From a virus: a DNA stretch of 39,246 bases. The first letter of the stretch is position 1, and each line of letters opens with the position of its first letter. The stretch covers positions 1 through 39,246 of IMG/VR virus record IMGVR_UViG_3300030105_000091; one strand, given 5' to 3'. A program made the translations under genes and the position numbers. The notes beneath the pieces were generated by a model. It was given only the letters and a program-made list of their open reading frames with translations. It searched no databases and was not told where the DNA came from. Shown one piece after another: positions 1 to 7,305 of this stretch.

Positions 1-515
1 CCGTCTAGCTTAATTGTGCCGCCGTCTACGTCAAGATTACCATTAAAGTCTACAGCACCCGCAACTGTAAGTGTAGATGCCATATCAACAGCACCGTCAA
101 TATCTACTACATCTAAGTTAGTAGTACCGTCTATGTCTATGTTGCCTGAGATGTCTAAGCTTGATGCAACAACAGTACCACCCACAGTTACATTGTTACT
201 TGCGTCTTCAATTACGGCCTTGTCAGCAGGGTACGTAAGGAAGATATTTTTTGTTCCAACACCCCAGTTAACGGCATTATTAGAGTTAGACGATGCGAAC
301 ACCGACGTGCGGGTAATAGTCCCCCCACTAGAAGCATAGGTTCCAAGGCCAACCTCGAAGTTCACATTATCTGTGATCGAGTAATAGACAGTGTCCGCAT
401 TGGATGTAACGGAAGCAAACGTTCTAAAACCTGCAACCACGCCTCCCAGAGTATAAGCCCCGGTCCCCGTAGAGTTAGTAGTTTCCTGTATACGATCAGC
501 GACAATTAGAGCCAT
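1..515 (-). CDS. Tail-fibre-like virion protein, 3' end cut by window edge
   Basis: The reading frame starts at an ATG (complement of 513-515) and stays open to base 1, so only about 171 N-terminal residues are visible. It begins MALIVADRIQETT and is rich in Gly, Thr, Ser and Asn. From about residue 110 it becomes short repeats built around IDG, VDG and DISGNID, the beta-rich pattern of trimeric phage fibres and tail-associated proteins. Similar openings are common in marine phage structural proteins. It is the last gene visible in the leftward late operon. A fibre or receptor-contact role is inferred from composition and position; no enzymatic motif is seen. Confidence 0.7.
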   Translation of the reverse strand, partial: MALIVADRIQETTNSTGTGAYTLGGVVAGFRTFASVTSNADTVYYSITDNVNFEVGLGTYASSGGTITRTSVFASSNSNNAVNWGVGTKNIFLTYPADKAVIEDASNNVTVGGTVVASSLDISGNIDIDGTTNLDVVDIDGAVDMASTLTVAGAVDFNGNLDVDGGTIKLD

Positions 516-533
516 TGGGTAACCCCTTTATTT

Positions 534-971
534 TTAAGCTATGCGGATGATAGCGTTTGAAGCATCCGCTGTTGGAAACTGAATAGTAAACGTACCAGAA
601 GTCGAAGTTTTATCCGAACCAAAGTCCAGCACCGCAACTGTTGGGTTACCTGAAACGCTGTCGTTATAAATTAATGCTCCGCGAGCTGTAATTGATGCGC
701 TGGTAAAGTTAAGGTTAGCGAAGTCTGTCAATGCTGTAGTGCCTGAAGATGTCGGTGTTACCTTTGAGAGCGTACCGCCGCCAGCACTGTACGTACCGGA
801 GTTCGACACTTCATTGCCAGTAGTATACGCAGTTGTCGCCGCATTAAACGATGCACTGTTTGTATACAGGGCAAGTTTGAATGTATTGCCTGAAGAGGCA
901 GTGAAGTTGTGCGTGCCTTGAAGCAGTTCTTTCTTGAACGATGTGCACATGAAGTTACCATTAAAGGCCAT
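534..971 (-). CDS. Small beta-rich virion protein (tail-associated, putative)
   Basis: This 145-residue protein is dominated by Thr, Ser, Ala, Gly and Asn with few charged residues, typical of a beta-sandwich virion protein. It starts MAFNGNFMC and contains FKLALYTNSASFN, a pattern seen in tail or decoration proteins of marine phages. It lies 18 bp upstream of the fibre-like gene and directly after a small helical gene, all leftward. No catalytic motif, signal peptide or membrane segment is visible. A structural role is inferred from composition and operon position. Confidence 0.6.
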   Translation of the reverse strand: MAFNGNFMCTSFKKELLQGTHNFTASSGNTFKLALYTNSASFNAATTAYTTGNEVSNSGTYSAGGGTLSKVTPTSSGTTALTDFANLNFTSASITARGALIYNDSVSGNPTVAVLDFGSDKTSTSGTFTIQFPTADASNAIIRIA

Positions 972-1262
972 TTAAAGTCTCCTAAGTTGGGTTGCGAGGT
1001 CCGGAAACCCAGCCTCTTGTATTTTTACATACGTTGTTGTGCGGTCTTCTTTAACCGCTACTTTAATATAATGCGCGATGATTTGCAACATCTGTGCTTT
1101 GTACGCTTCCGCTTGCATTCGTATCTCGGGCGGGGCAGAAGTAGACACGCTCATTAGCTTGTCTACACACATTTCCGCTACAGCATCAGGGCTGTGCCCT
1201 CCTTTGTCAGCGGTATGTATTTTTATGGCGTCAAAGCCAAAATCCATTTCAACTTGCATCAA
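972..1262 (-). CDS. Small helical protein of the tail module, unknown function
   Basis: The protein has 96 residues and is mostly helical by composition, with AEMCVDKLM and AYKAQMLQIIAHYIKVAVKED giving amphipathic heptads. Its ATG overlaps the stop codon of the upstream adaptor gene (ATGA type), so the two are probably translationally coupled. I do not recognise a family. Its place between a tail adaptor and a beta-rich tail protein suggests a minor virion or assembly protein. Confidence 0.6.
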   Translation of the reverse strand: MMQVEMDFGFDAIKIHTADKGGHSPDAVAEMCVDKLMSVSTSAPPEIRMQAEAYKAQMLQIIAHYIKVAVKEDRTTTYVKIQEAGFPDLATQLRRL

Positions 1263-1897
1263 AGTCTCCCATCTCTGTACTCATCTTGCGAACTCCGTAT
1301 TTGGACCCCGGTAAGCTGCCCAAGAGCTTCGCTATAGCGAGTAGTATATAATTGAATAAGGTCTGTCTCACCCTTCATGTATGTGTACGCCTCAATCAGA
1401 GAACCATAAAGCAAAGCGGATTCGGCATTATCGCCGTACCAAGATGTGCTTGTGGTAACGATTGATGGTGGATCGTAGTAATAATGCAGTTCAACGGTAT
1501 AGACTGCATCGGGGGTTGGGCCAAGAATAAAGTTACCATCCTCGCCGCCAAAATCCCCATCAAACTGAGCATAATACTTCGGTAGGCCCGGTGTCGTGCT
1601 CGGTGAAGGATAAGCCTCACGTATGAAATTTACATCCTTATCAAGAAGGAACGAATAGTTTCCAGCCGGGTCTACGACAGCCAAAGAAAACACAGAGAGA
1701 AAATCCTCTGGTCTGGCTAGGTACACATTATCTTTGGTGGTGGAGCCAGTCACATTCCTGCGCAACTCAGGCACCATTATAGAGCGGTTGAGCCGCTCTT
1801 CCGACTGTTTGACAAAGTTAGGAATGTTGGAGACGAAGCTTGTCTCCTCATTCTGTGTATAGTCTTTTATTGCTGCAACCAGCTCTGCGTAGTTCAT
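1259..1897 (-). CDS. Head-tail adaptor / tail accessory protein (putative)
   Basis: The 212-residue product opens with a helical segment containing NFVKQSEERLNRSI, followed by a beta region and LHYYYDPP, then a helical C-terminus. Proteins of this shape are common in marine podoviruses, where they sit beside a P22 gp4-like protein and act as adaptor or tail-completion subunits. It follows the 1904-2386 gene by 6 bp and overlaps the next gene by 4 bp. The assignment rests on architecture and neighbours, so the exact ring it occupies is unknown. Confidence 0.6.
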   Translation of the reverse strand: MNYAELVAAIKDYTQNEETSFVSNIPNFVKQSEERLNRSIMVPELRRNVTGSTTKDNVYLARPEDFLSVFSLAVVDPAGNYSFLLDKDVNFIREAYPSPSTTPGLPKYYAQFDGDFGGEDGNFILGPTPDAVYTVELHYYYDPPSIVTTSTSWYGDNAESALLYGSLIEAYTYMKGETDLIQLYTTRYSEALGQLTGVQIRSSQDEYRDGRL

Positions 1898-1903
1898 CAG
1901 AAC

Positions 1904-2386
1904 TTACCCCATCTTAAATTTGCCACCACTAGTAGCCGCCCCCATACCACGGCACATACCGCCGCCATCTGTCTTGCCGCCCGGCGACATCTTCTTGAGT
2001 TCGCCACCGTAACCCATCTTCTTGACCTTAGCTTTGCCACCGTAGTTCATTTTCTTTACTTTAGCTTTGCCGCCGTAGGACATTTTACCAACGCCATCAG
2101 TAGCATAATCAGGAACCATTTTCCCGTTTGGACCTGTAACCATGTTCAGCTTACCACCGCTTTTCAAGCCAACAGCTTTTTTAAGCTTCTGCAGTCCTCT
2201 TTTTATTCCACGCTCTACTGCTGTTGGTGGGTTACGTTCATTTCGCTCTTCTCTAAGTTTTTCTTTGCGCGCTGCCTCAGATTCACGGAATAAACGTTCT
2301 TCTTGCGCCCTAGTCAGGTTAGTGTCGGCACGTTGTCTTTTGCTATCGCCCGGCATTTGGGTCAAAGATTTCTTATTTTTTTGCAT
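1904..2386 (-). CDS. Basic protein with tandem YGGKAKVKKM repeats
   Basis: I choose the ATG at 2386 because a GGAG motif lies 6 nt upstream; an in-frame ATG at 2398 is less well placed. The product is about 160 residues. Its N-terminal half is charged and helical (Arg, Glu, Lys). Its C-terminal half carries two 11-residue repeats with core YGGKAKVKKM plus degenerate copies (YGGELKKM, SPGG), encoded by near-identical 33-bp units around 1995-2090. It is strongly basic overall. It lies among tail adaptor genes and may be a DNA-contacting virion protein, but no family function is known to me. Confidence 0.6.
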   Translation of the reverse strand: MQKNKKSLTQMPGDSKRQRADTNLTRAQEERLFRESEAARKEKLREERNERNPPTAVERGIKRGLQKLKKAVGLKSGGKLNMVTGPNGKMVPDYATDGVGKMSYGGKAKVKKMNYGGKAKVKKMGYGGELKKMSPGGKTDGGGMCRGMGAATSGGKFKMG

Positions 2387-2387
2387 A

Positions 2388-2708
2388 CTAATCTCCATCA
2401 GTTGTTGTTACAGTGACTCTTCCTACAGAGCCTACCATATATTGCGCTGGGTTCCAAATAGGGTTCCAGCCAAACAAACCTCTACCCGGATTTACATCTG
2501 GACGGGGGTTACGTAAAGATTGGGGGTCTGCTGTGTTAACATCCCCAGTAAAGTTTTGTGGTTGGTCGGGATCAAATACGTCTTTGCCTACACGTAGACC
2601 TGTACGTACTCCATGCTGAACCTCGTATATAAGGTCTTCTAGCTTGTAGCGAAACCCAGTCCGGTCACATATACCGTATGCGTGTTTACCACTAGCGTAA
2701 CCCGGCAT
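2388..2708 (-). CDS. Conserved small virion protein, unknown function
   Basis: This 106-residue protein begins MPGYASGKHAYGICDRTGF and contains YEVQHGVRTGLRVGKDV and a Pro/Asn-rich stretch (NPRPDVNPGRG). This layout is familiar from marine podovirus genomes next to the gp4-like adaptor, where it is annotated as hypothetical. Its start overlaps the stop of the upstream adaptor gene by one base (TAATG), implying coupled translation. A minor head-tail structural role is an inference from position. Confidence 0.6.
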   Translation of the reverse strand: MPGYASGKHAYGICDRTGFRYKLEDLIYEVQHGVRTGLRVGKDVFDPDQPQNFTGDVNTADPQSLRNPRPDVNPGRGLFGWNPIWNPAQYMVGSVGRVTVTTTDGD

Positions 2709-3385
2709 TATACATTCCCCCTAAACGGTACAATACGAAGTGTAGACCTATCTTGATCTTGATCTGCAGCCCTACGGAATTGTTCCTCATATTCTTGTTT
2801 TAAAGGACCAACTCTATCGGCTACTTCAGGTTTTTTCATTGCAACGTAGTACGCTAAACCAGACACAAGAGCGGGTATAAAACGAGGCGGTATAGAAGTA
2901 GTAGCTCCTCCAACACCGCTCGCCAGACCATCTATACCTTTTAGACGGTAATAAGATAGCTTATACGTAGTAGCATCGTTTGGCACAGGCCAAAGGGTAA
3001 CTTGTACATTTGTAGCATTGCGCTGTACGTAGATTTGCGATGGACGCCCTTGAGTATTTTTGTTTCCCTGCTGAGAATACGTAGAAACACTCATGCGTTG
3101 TATGTACGAGTCCAGCTGCTGCGGTGTGCCTTCGTCAGTGCGGAGTTGATGTTCTATTAGGTCGATAGTATCAGAAGGTAACGTATAGGTCGCTGTACCC
3201 GCAACTAACGGCAGGGTCCCCGCCTCTATAGTAAATAGGTTCAAGCCGCGATTCTGCCACTCTAGCGTCATAATATTAAGACTGCGGCGGGCGGTTTTTA
3301 AATCATACCCCGAACGCATTTCAAGGCCTGCACGTTCGTATGCCTCCTCAAATAATTCATTTAGTTCTGGCACAACAACCGCCAT
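2708..3385 (-). CDS. P22 gp4-like tail accessory / head-tail adaptor protein
   Basis: The 225-residue product has the helical N-terminus typical of this group: LFEEAYERAGLEMRSGYDL, then TARRSLNIMTLEWQNRG. A beta-rich middle (YTLPSDTIDL, QVTLWPVPND) and a helical end (YYVAMKKPEVADRV) follow. In P22, gp4 binds below the portal and plugs the channel after packaging. The gene follows the basic-protein cluster and is coupled to the next gene through a TAATG overlap. I am fairly confident of the adaptor class, less so of strict gp4 homology. Confidence 0.65.
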   Translation of the reverse strand: MAVVVPELNELFEEAYERAGLEMRSGYDLKTARRSLNIMTLEWQNRGLNLFTIEAGTLPLVAGTATYTLPSDTIDLIEHQLRTDEGTPQQLDSYIQRMSVSTYSQQGNKNTQGRPSQIYVQRNATNVQVTLWPVPNDATTYKLSYYRLKGIDGLASGVGGATTSIPPRFIPALVSGLAYYVAMKKPEVADRVGPLKQEYEEQFRRAADQDQDRSTLRIVPFRGNV

Positions 3386-3388
3386 GAT

Positions 3389-3646
3389 CTAGGCCTTCCT
3401 ATACTTTGCCGTCTTCTTGGCTATCTTTTTAGGTTGTTTGGCAACCTGTTTACCTTTTTTAGTAGCCGCTCGTTTAGCCTTGGTAGTAGCAGCGTATTCT
3501 TTAGATGACAAAGCTTTTATAGCTTTAGCGGGTAGGTACCGCTCACCTGTAGCCTTTTTCCCTTGCGTCGACGGCTTACCAGACTTTGTACGCCATTTCT
3601 GCTTAGTCCATTTGCTAAGACTTTTTTGACTTTTTGCTTTTGCCAT
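3389..3646 (-). CDS. Small lysine-rich protein, DUF5872-like
   Basis: The protein has 85 residues and is extremely basic. Conserved-looking features are SLSKWTKQKWRTKSGKPS, GERYLPAKAIKALS and EYAATTKAKR, which resemble the DUF5872 family found in cyanophages and other large marine viruses. It overlaps the upstream gene by 32 bp in another frame. The charge suggests nucleic acid contact, perhaps packaged with the genome. The family match is from memory of the motif pattern. Confidence 0.6.
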   Translation of the reverse strand: MAKAKSQKSLSKWTKQKWRTKSGKPSTQGKKATGERYLPAKAIKALSSKEYAATTKAKRAATKKGKQVAKQPKKIAKKTAKYRKA

Positions 3647-3806
3647 CGGCTTTAGCCTTCGCTTTCTTACTCAAATCTTTATAGTGGGATAACTTAACAC
3701 TCATTTTACCATGAACTTTCCCCGTATGCATAGTACCATCCTTCATTTTGTGCTTTTCGCCCGCATGAACTGTACCGTCTTTTTTATAATGTTTTACACC
3801 CTTCAC
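3615..3806 (-). CDS. Tiny His/Lys-rich repeat protein
   Basis: The frame starts at a GTG (complement of 3804-3806) preceded by a strong GGAGGA eight bases upstream, and its GTGA overlaps the stop of the upstream gene. The 63-residue product has two units of the form KDGTxHxGxxH followed by a Lys/Ser/Ala tail. It is strongly basic with no hydrophobic core. It belongs to a run of small basic genes in the capsid-tail interval. The repeated His/Lys units could bind nucleic acid or metal; this is not testable from sequence alone. Confidence 0.55.
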   Translation of the reverse strand: MKGVKHYKKDGTVHAGEKHKMKDGTMHTGKVHGKMSVKLSHYKDLSKKAKAKADGKSKKSKKS

Positions 3807-4075
3807 GACTTATATCCTCCACCTTTAGCTTTATATTGTTTAGCCAACATTTGCGCTTTACGAGCAGACCATTGACCCGGTTTACCACCTTTACCCCCAC
3901 TTTTAATCTTGTTGAACAATGCCTTACGCATTGTGGGCTTAGTGTAATTACCAGCTTCATTCACACGACTCTTAGTTTTGCCGCCCTTGCCCATAGCCGC
4001 TACAGGTTTACGAGGCACTGCTTTTTTAACTCGGTTGCCTGTAAGTTGTCTTCCCATAGAACTACGTCCCATCAT
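3803..4075 (-). CDS. Small basic protein, conserved in marine phages
   Basis: This 90-residue protein has a basic N-terminus and the motif SRVNEAGNYTKPTMRK, followed by GGKGGKPGQWSARKAQMLAK and a Gly/Lys tail. The second half closely resembles small proteins that recur in cyanophage and other marine phage genomes. The domain may be DUF6321-like, which I recall only weakly. It precedes the GTG-start repeat gene by overlap and follows another basic gene by 1 bp, so all are probably translated together. DNA binding is likely from charge but unproven. Confidence 0.6.
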   Translation of the reverse strand: MMGRSSMGRQLTGNRVKKAVPRKPVAAMGKGGKTKSRVNEAGNYTKPTMRKALFNKIKSGGKGGKPGQWSARKAQMLAKQYKAKGGGYKS

Positions 4076-4076
4076 G

Positions 4077-4370
4077 TCAGCATTTCCACCTTTTTCTAGC
4101 TTGCCGTAATCGGCTGTTAGGGTCTTTAGCTGCTTTAGGAAATTGCTTCATTTGTCCCGCAGAACGTGCGCAGTAAGACTTGCGACGCTTAGCTGCAGCG
4201 CTTCCCTTTTTAACCTTACCTGTAACGGCTGTCTTTAGTTTAGAGCCGGGGTTATCCCGACGATACTTGGCCACACCTTTTTTAGTCATCCCCGCGCCAG
4301 ACTTAGTTGGGCGTTTTTGACCACCTTTTATGGTGTGACCTTTCATTGTACCTTTTTTCTTAACTGCCAT
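4077..4370 (-). CDS. Small basic Lys/Arg-rich protein with conserved C-terminus
   Basis: The 97-residue product opens MAVKKKGTMKGHTIKGG and ends with KRRKSYCARSAGQMK, then FPKAAKDPNSRLRQARKRW and a terminal Cys. Two cysteines (in SYCAR and at the C-terminus) stand out in an otherwise Cys-poor module. The C-terminal half looks like a compact conserved domain of marine phages, while the N-terminal half is probably disordered. It sits 1 bp from the next gene. A DNA-condensing or internal virion role is inferred from charge and from the four similar neighbours. Confidence 0.6.
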   Translation of the reverse strand: MAVKKKGTMKGHTIKGGQKRPTKSGAGMTKKGVAKYRRDNPGSKLKTAVTGKVKKGSAAAKRRKSYCARSAGQMKQFPKAAKDPNSRLRQARKRWKC

Positions 4371-4371
4371 A

Positions 4372-4656
4372 TTACTCTATAAGTAGTGTCATTACGTTTC
4401 CTGTGCCTGTAAAGGCAGAAACAAAGCAACCGTTATCAGCTAAAATACCATCATTTGGAATGTATACGTCGTTCCAACCAACAGGTAAAGTTAACTGCAA
4501 TATAATAGGGCCAGTAGCTGACCCACTACGAATAGTGAAAGCGGCGGCTGCAGCGGCGTTTATTAAAACACCCTGCAATCTACCTCGTGATGGGCCTACA
4601 AGTGCAGCGGTAGCGCTTGCTGCAAAGTTATAAGCTCGTACTTCTTGACCAGCCAT
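4372..4656 (-). CDS. Small beta-rich virion protein, unknown function
   Basis: This 94-residue protein starts MAGQEVRAYNFAASA and is rich in Ala, Gly, Ile and Leu, with alternating hydrophobic stretches (GVLINAAAAAAFTIRSGS, GPIILQLTLPVGW). A clear AAGGAG lies upstream of the ATG. It looks like a small jelly-roll or spike-like capsid accessory protein. The neutral composition contrasts with the very basic genes downstream. No enzymatic motif is present. Confidence 0.55.
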   Translation of the reverse strand: MAGQEVRAYNFAASATAALVGPSRGRLQGVLINAAAAAAFTIRSGSATGPIILQLTLPVGWNDVYIPNDGILADNGCFVSAFTGTGNVMTLLIE

Positions 4657-4679
4657 TTGCTAGCTCCTTACGCTAAATT

Positions 4680-5144
4680 TTAAAGGTCGATAGCCTGTTG
4701 ATACAGAACAGTGAAACGAATTGTTCCTGCATTAGTAGCACCAGTAGTGGTTACTGTAAGACGTTTTTCAGTACCAACGTCTGCCCAAGCCAATGCTCCA
4801 CCTGCTTCAGTAGTAGGGTATTTACGACCTGCACCGGAAGCGGCAGTAATTGAAAATTGGTTTAGAAAAGTAGCGTTGCCGCCAACAGTATCGCCAATGC
4901 TCAGTACGCAAGTTGCGTTTGCAACAGCAACAGATACCTCAATAACGATGTCAATAATTTGTGATGCAGCTGGGATTACGATATCAGTAACAGTGGCTGC
5001 TTGTGCGCCACCTGCGGTACTAAAAGCAGCGGTCTGAGCCATAACGACTTGACCAGTGTTTTTAACATTTACACCTAACGTAGTTCCAGTTGTTTCTTTA
5101 ATTGTTCCGGCCTTGATAGGTCCAGAGAATGTAGTAATACCCAT
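4680..5144 (-). CDS. Beta-rich capsid accessory or decoration protein (putative)
   Basis: The product has 154 residues, almost entirely Ala, Thr, Gly, Val and Ile, with the pattern of a beta-sandwich (DIVIPAASQIIDIVIEVSVA, GTIRFTVLYQQA). An AGGAG lies 6 nt before the ATG. It is the first gene after the terminator that follows the capsid gene, so it is probably expressed by read-through or from an unseen promoter. Its place next to the major capsid gene favours a decoration or capsid-stabilising role. Confidence 0.55.
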   Translation of the reverse strand: MGITTFSGPIKAGTIKETTGTTLGVNVKNTGQVVMAQTAAFSTAGGAQAATVTDIVIPAASQIIDIVIEVSVAVANATCVLSIGDTVGGNATFLNQFSITAASGAGRKYPTTEAGGALAWADVGTEKRLTVTTTGATNAGTIRFTVLYQQAIDL

Positions 5145-5220
5145 GATTATCTCCTGTCAGGGTTAAGTCAGTCGCACCATGCAACTGTCAGGGATACAGG
5201 TACCCTACAACACCTTTACG

Positions 5221-5251
5221 CAAAAAGAAAGCCCCACCGAAGCGGAGCCTT
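5221..5251 (-). terminator. Rho-independent terminator after the major capsid gene
   Basis: On the minus strand, arms at 5242-5251 and 5228-5237 form a 10-bp stem with three G-T pairs, closed by a TTCG tetraloop. The tail reads CTTTTTG. It lies 28 bp past the capsid stop codon, so it should enrich transcripts ending after the coat gene. Confidence 0.8.
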
Positions 5252-5278
5252 CCAAATTTAAATTTAAGTCCTAAGAGC

Positions 5279-6184
5279 TTACGCTCCCGGAGAACCGTAG
5301 ATGCCCAATGGGTCGGAAACACCGAAGCTGTAACGCTCACGTGCTTTGTAGCGCACGTTGCCAGTATCGAAGTCACCATCCATGCCTGTAGCCATCGCAG
5401 AACGTACAAAATGTTTCATGCCGTTAGGGATGTCTGTAGTCAAGAACCAAGCGTCAGCGTCTGTAAGGTAGTGGTTTACACCGTACCCTTCAGGAACTGC
5501 ACCGTTAGAGCTGAGAGCATTGATGTCGTTATCAGCTGTACCTACACGTAGAGTTGTTTCCAACAAACGAGTTGCTACGAACTGTAACGCAGACGGGATA
5601 ATAAGCTTTCTACCGCGAGCTGCGATAAGTAGGCCACGTTCGTCTGTGTATCCCCCAATGTCGATAATCGCCTGTTCGAGCGAAGTCTCGTTAAGGTCAG
5701 CACTAACCGCTGGACGGTTAGCGTTTGTACCGCCACCAACTGTTGGGTGTGCAGTGCTGAACAATGTTACACCATCACCAGACTGGAAAGTGTCAAAGCC
5801 CGTGTTGAGCAATGAGGCAGCTTTAACCTGCTTGGTGTATGCCATAGCGCGAGCTAAAGCTTTTGTGTAACGCGAGGACAAAGAATCGTACAAGTTATCT
5901 TCCATCGCTTCTTCAGTGATGGCGAAACCCATAGCGATAGTTTCGTGTGTGTAGCGAGCTGTGAACGCCTCTTGCGCATTATCGTACGCAATAGATGAAC
6001 CTTCAGCCTTTGTTGGTGCTGCACCAAAACCAGATAATTTAACTTCTTCTTCAAAGCTACGCTCTGAATTTTCTGTCTCATAAATGTCCGCGTGCTCGTT
6101 TTCGTATTTGCCATACTCAAGACCAAAAAGGGCGTTGAGTCCGGGTAAAAGCTCTTTAAGCGCCTGCGCGCGTGAAATAGCCAT
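5279..6184 (-). CDS. Major capsid protein, HK97 fold, Mu gpT-like
   Basis: The 301-residue protein has the hallmarks of the Mu gpT-like coat family: an N-terminal helical arm, the segment YTHETIAMGFAITEEAMED, then DGVTLFSTAHPTVGG, a motif typical of this class, followed by RKLIIPSALQFVATRLLE and GMKHFVRSAMATG in the A-domain region. An AAGGAGGG precedes the ATG. A strong terminator follows and a probable head protein precedes it, as expected of the most highly expressed late gene. No separate head protease is seen, so the scaffold probably guides assembly without it. Confidence 0.88.
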   Translation of the reverse strand: MAISRAQALKELLPGLNALFGLEYGKYENEHADIYETENSERSFEEEVKLSGFGAAPTKAEGSSIAYDNAQEAFTARYTHETIAMGFAITEEAMEDNLYDSLSSRYTKALARAMAYTKQVKAASLLNTGFDTFQSGDGVTLFSTAHPTVGGGTNANRPAVSADLNETSLEQAIIDIGGYTDERGLLIAARGRKLIIPSALQFVATRLLETTLRVGTADNDINALSSNGAVPEGYGVNHYLTDADAWFLTTDIPNGMKHFVRSAMATGMDGDFDTGNVRYKARERYSFGVSDPLGIYGSPGA

Positions 6185-6197
6185 GTGTTAGCCCTCC

Positions 6198-6812
6198 TTA
6201 CAAGCCAACAGCGTTAGTCATGCTGCTGTAGCCGGGGTTAAGTTTAACCAAAAGATCAGGGAATGCATCACCAATAGGAGAGGCAGAAGCCACGATACGG
6301 AAGGCAGCGGTAGTAGTCTTAGTTGTCGCGTCGACAGCACTTGTAGAGTTACCTGTAGCAGTTCTGCCAGTACTTGTAGACTGAGCAGCCGCGAAGAAAG
6401 TGTTCGCACCTATATCAGACTGGTCCATAGCGCCATCTGCTTGTACTTGGAATAGTACGTTTGGATCATCTACAACATACGCTTTGATATCGCCGCCATT
6501 GGCGGTACCAGAAGGGTAGTATTGCGAGAACGTAGTTTGGCCTTGAGCGTTGGTAAATTCACAACCCACAAACACACCAAGAGAACCTGTTAGGTTTGTT
6601 CCTGTTGGGAATGCGTTTGTACCACCGTCAGAGCCGGTTGCAGTTGATAGTGCGATGTAACCATCGGCACCGATTTGAACGACTTGACCGTTAAAGAGGT
6701 TTGTTGCCTCTCCAGCAGGGTCGATCAGGTACTGGGACGTTGCCCCAGCGTAGGCCATACCGTCGGCACGTTTTACCGGCTTTAGGCCGTAGGGAGCAGC
6801 TATAGTAGCCAT
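6198..6812 (-). CDS. Capsid-module protein, probable head decoration protein
   Basis: This 204-residue protein starts MATIAAPYGLKPVKRADG and is rich in Gly, Ala, Thr and Ser with a beta character (SLGVFVGCEFTNAQG, IKAYVVDDPNVLFQVQADG). The opening is typical of proteins encoded just upstream of the coat gene in marine phages. A GGAGG lies 8-12 nt before the ATG. A short upstream reading frame with its own ribosome site overlaps this start, suggesting coupled translation. The decoration role is inferred from position and composition. Confidence 0.6.
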   Translation of the reverse strand: MATIAAPYGLKPVKRADGMAYAGATSQYLIDPAGEATNLFNGQVVQIGADGYIALSTATGSDGGTNAFPTGTNLTGSLGVFVGCEFTNAQGQTTFSQYYPSGTANGGDIKAYVVDDPNVLFQVQADGAMDQSDIGANTFFAAAQSTSTGRTATGNSTSAVDATTKTTTAAFRIVASASPIGDAFPDLLVKLNPGYSSMTNAVGL

Positions 6813-6856
6813 GATGCTCTTCCTCCAGATTTATTTACTGTTGTAGTAAAGAGCAT
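6800..6856 (-). CDS. 18-codon leader ORF overlapping the decoration-like gene start
   Basis: An ATG at the complement of 6854-6856 has an AAGGAG five bases upstream and encodes MLFTTTVNKSGGRASWLL before a TAG. It ends 12 bases inside the next gene in another frame. The ribosome site of the main gene lies inside this ORF. It may be a translational coupling leader. It could also be chance, and coding statistics cannot help at this length. Confidence 0.3.
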   Translation of the reverse strand: MLFTTTVNKSGGRASWLL

Positions 6857-6876
6857 TATTACTCCTTACCATATAG

Positions 6877-7305
6877 TTACCGCGAACTACGCTTAGTTTT
6901 AGTCATAGGCATCCGCGGGTCAGACTCACGCATATAGTTTCTATCAACAGCCTCGGCCTGATTTTGTGCAGACTCAAGCTGACCATAGATGCGGTCATCT
7001 CTTAGTTCGGTCGGGATAGCGCAAAGCAATAACCCACCAACTTCGATATTGTCTTTAAAACGAGAATCAATATCTGACATGATGTGTAGCTCAGGATAAT
7101 CCTCTGCCTTTACAGGCACATAGCCATCACGAAACCGTCCAGAGACGTTTGTCATATCTGCATTACCCAATGTAGCTGTGCGAATCCAGCGGAACGAAAG
7201 TCCGTCACGTGGTTCGGGGGTAGGTAGCATAGACGAGCGTTTCCAAGGTTTACGACGTTCTCCCGCTTCGCGGGTTTCGGTTGTACGAGGTTTTCTATCA
7301 GCCAT
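6877..7305 (-). CDS. Hypothetical capsid-module protein
   Basis: The 142-residue product has a basic N-terminus (RKPRTTETREAGERRKPWKR) then DGLSFRWIRTATLGNADMT, RDGYVPVKAEDYPELH and a hydrophobic strand GGLLLCAIPTEL. The C-terminus is again basic. It overlaps the scaffold-like gene by 8 bp and lies upstream of the decoration-like protein, a place where several marine podoviruses carry a conserved protein of unknown function. I cannot assign a role beyond head morphogenesis. Confidence 0.6.
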   Translation of the reverse strand: MADRKPRTTETREAGERRKPWKRSSMLPTPEPRDGLSFRWIRTATLGNADMTNVSGRFRDGYVPVKAEDYPELHIMSDIDSRFKDNIEVGGLLLCAIPTELRDDRIYGQLESAQNQAEAVDRNYMRESDPRMPMTKTKRSSR

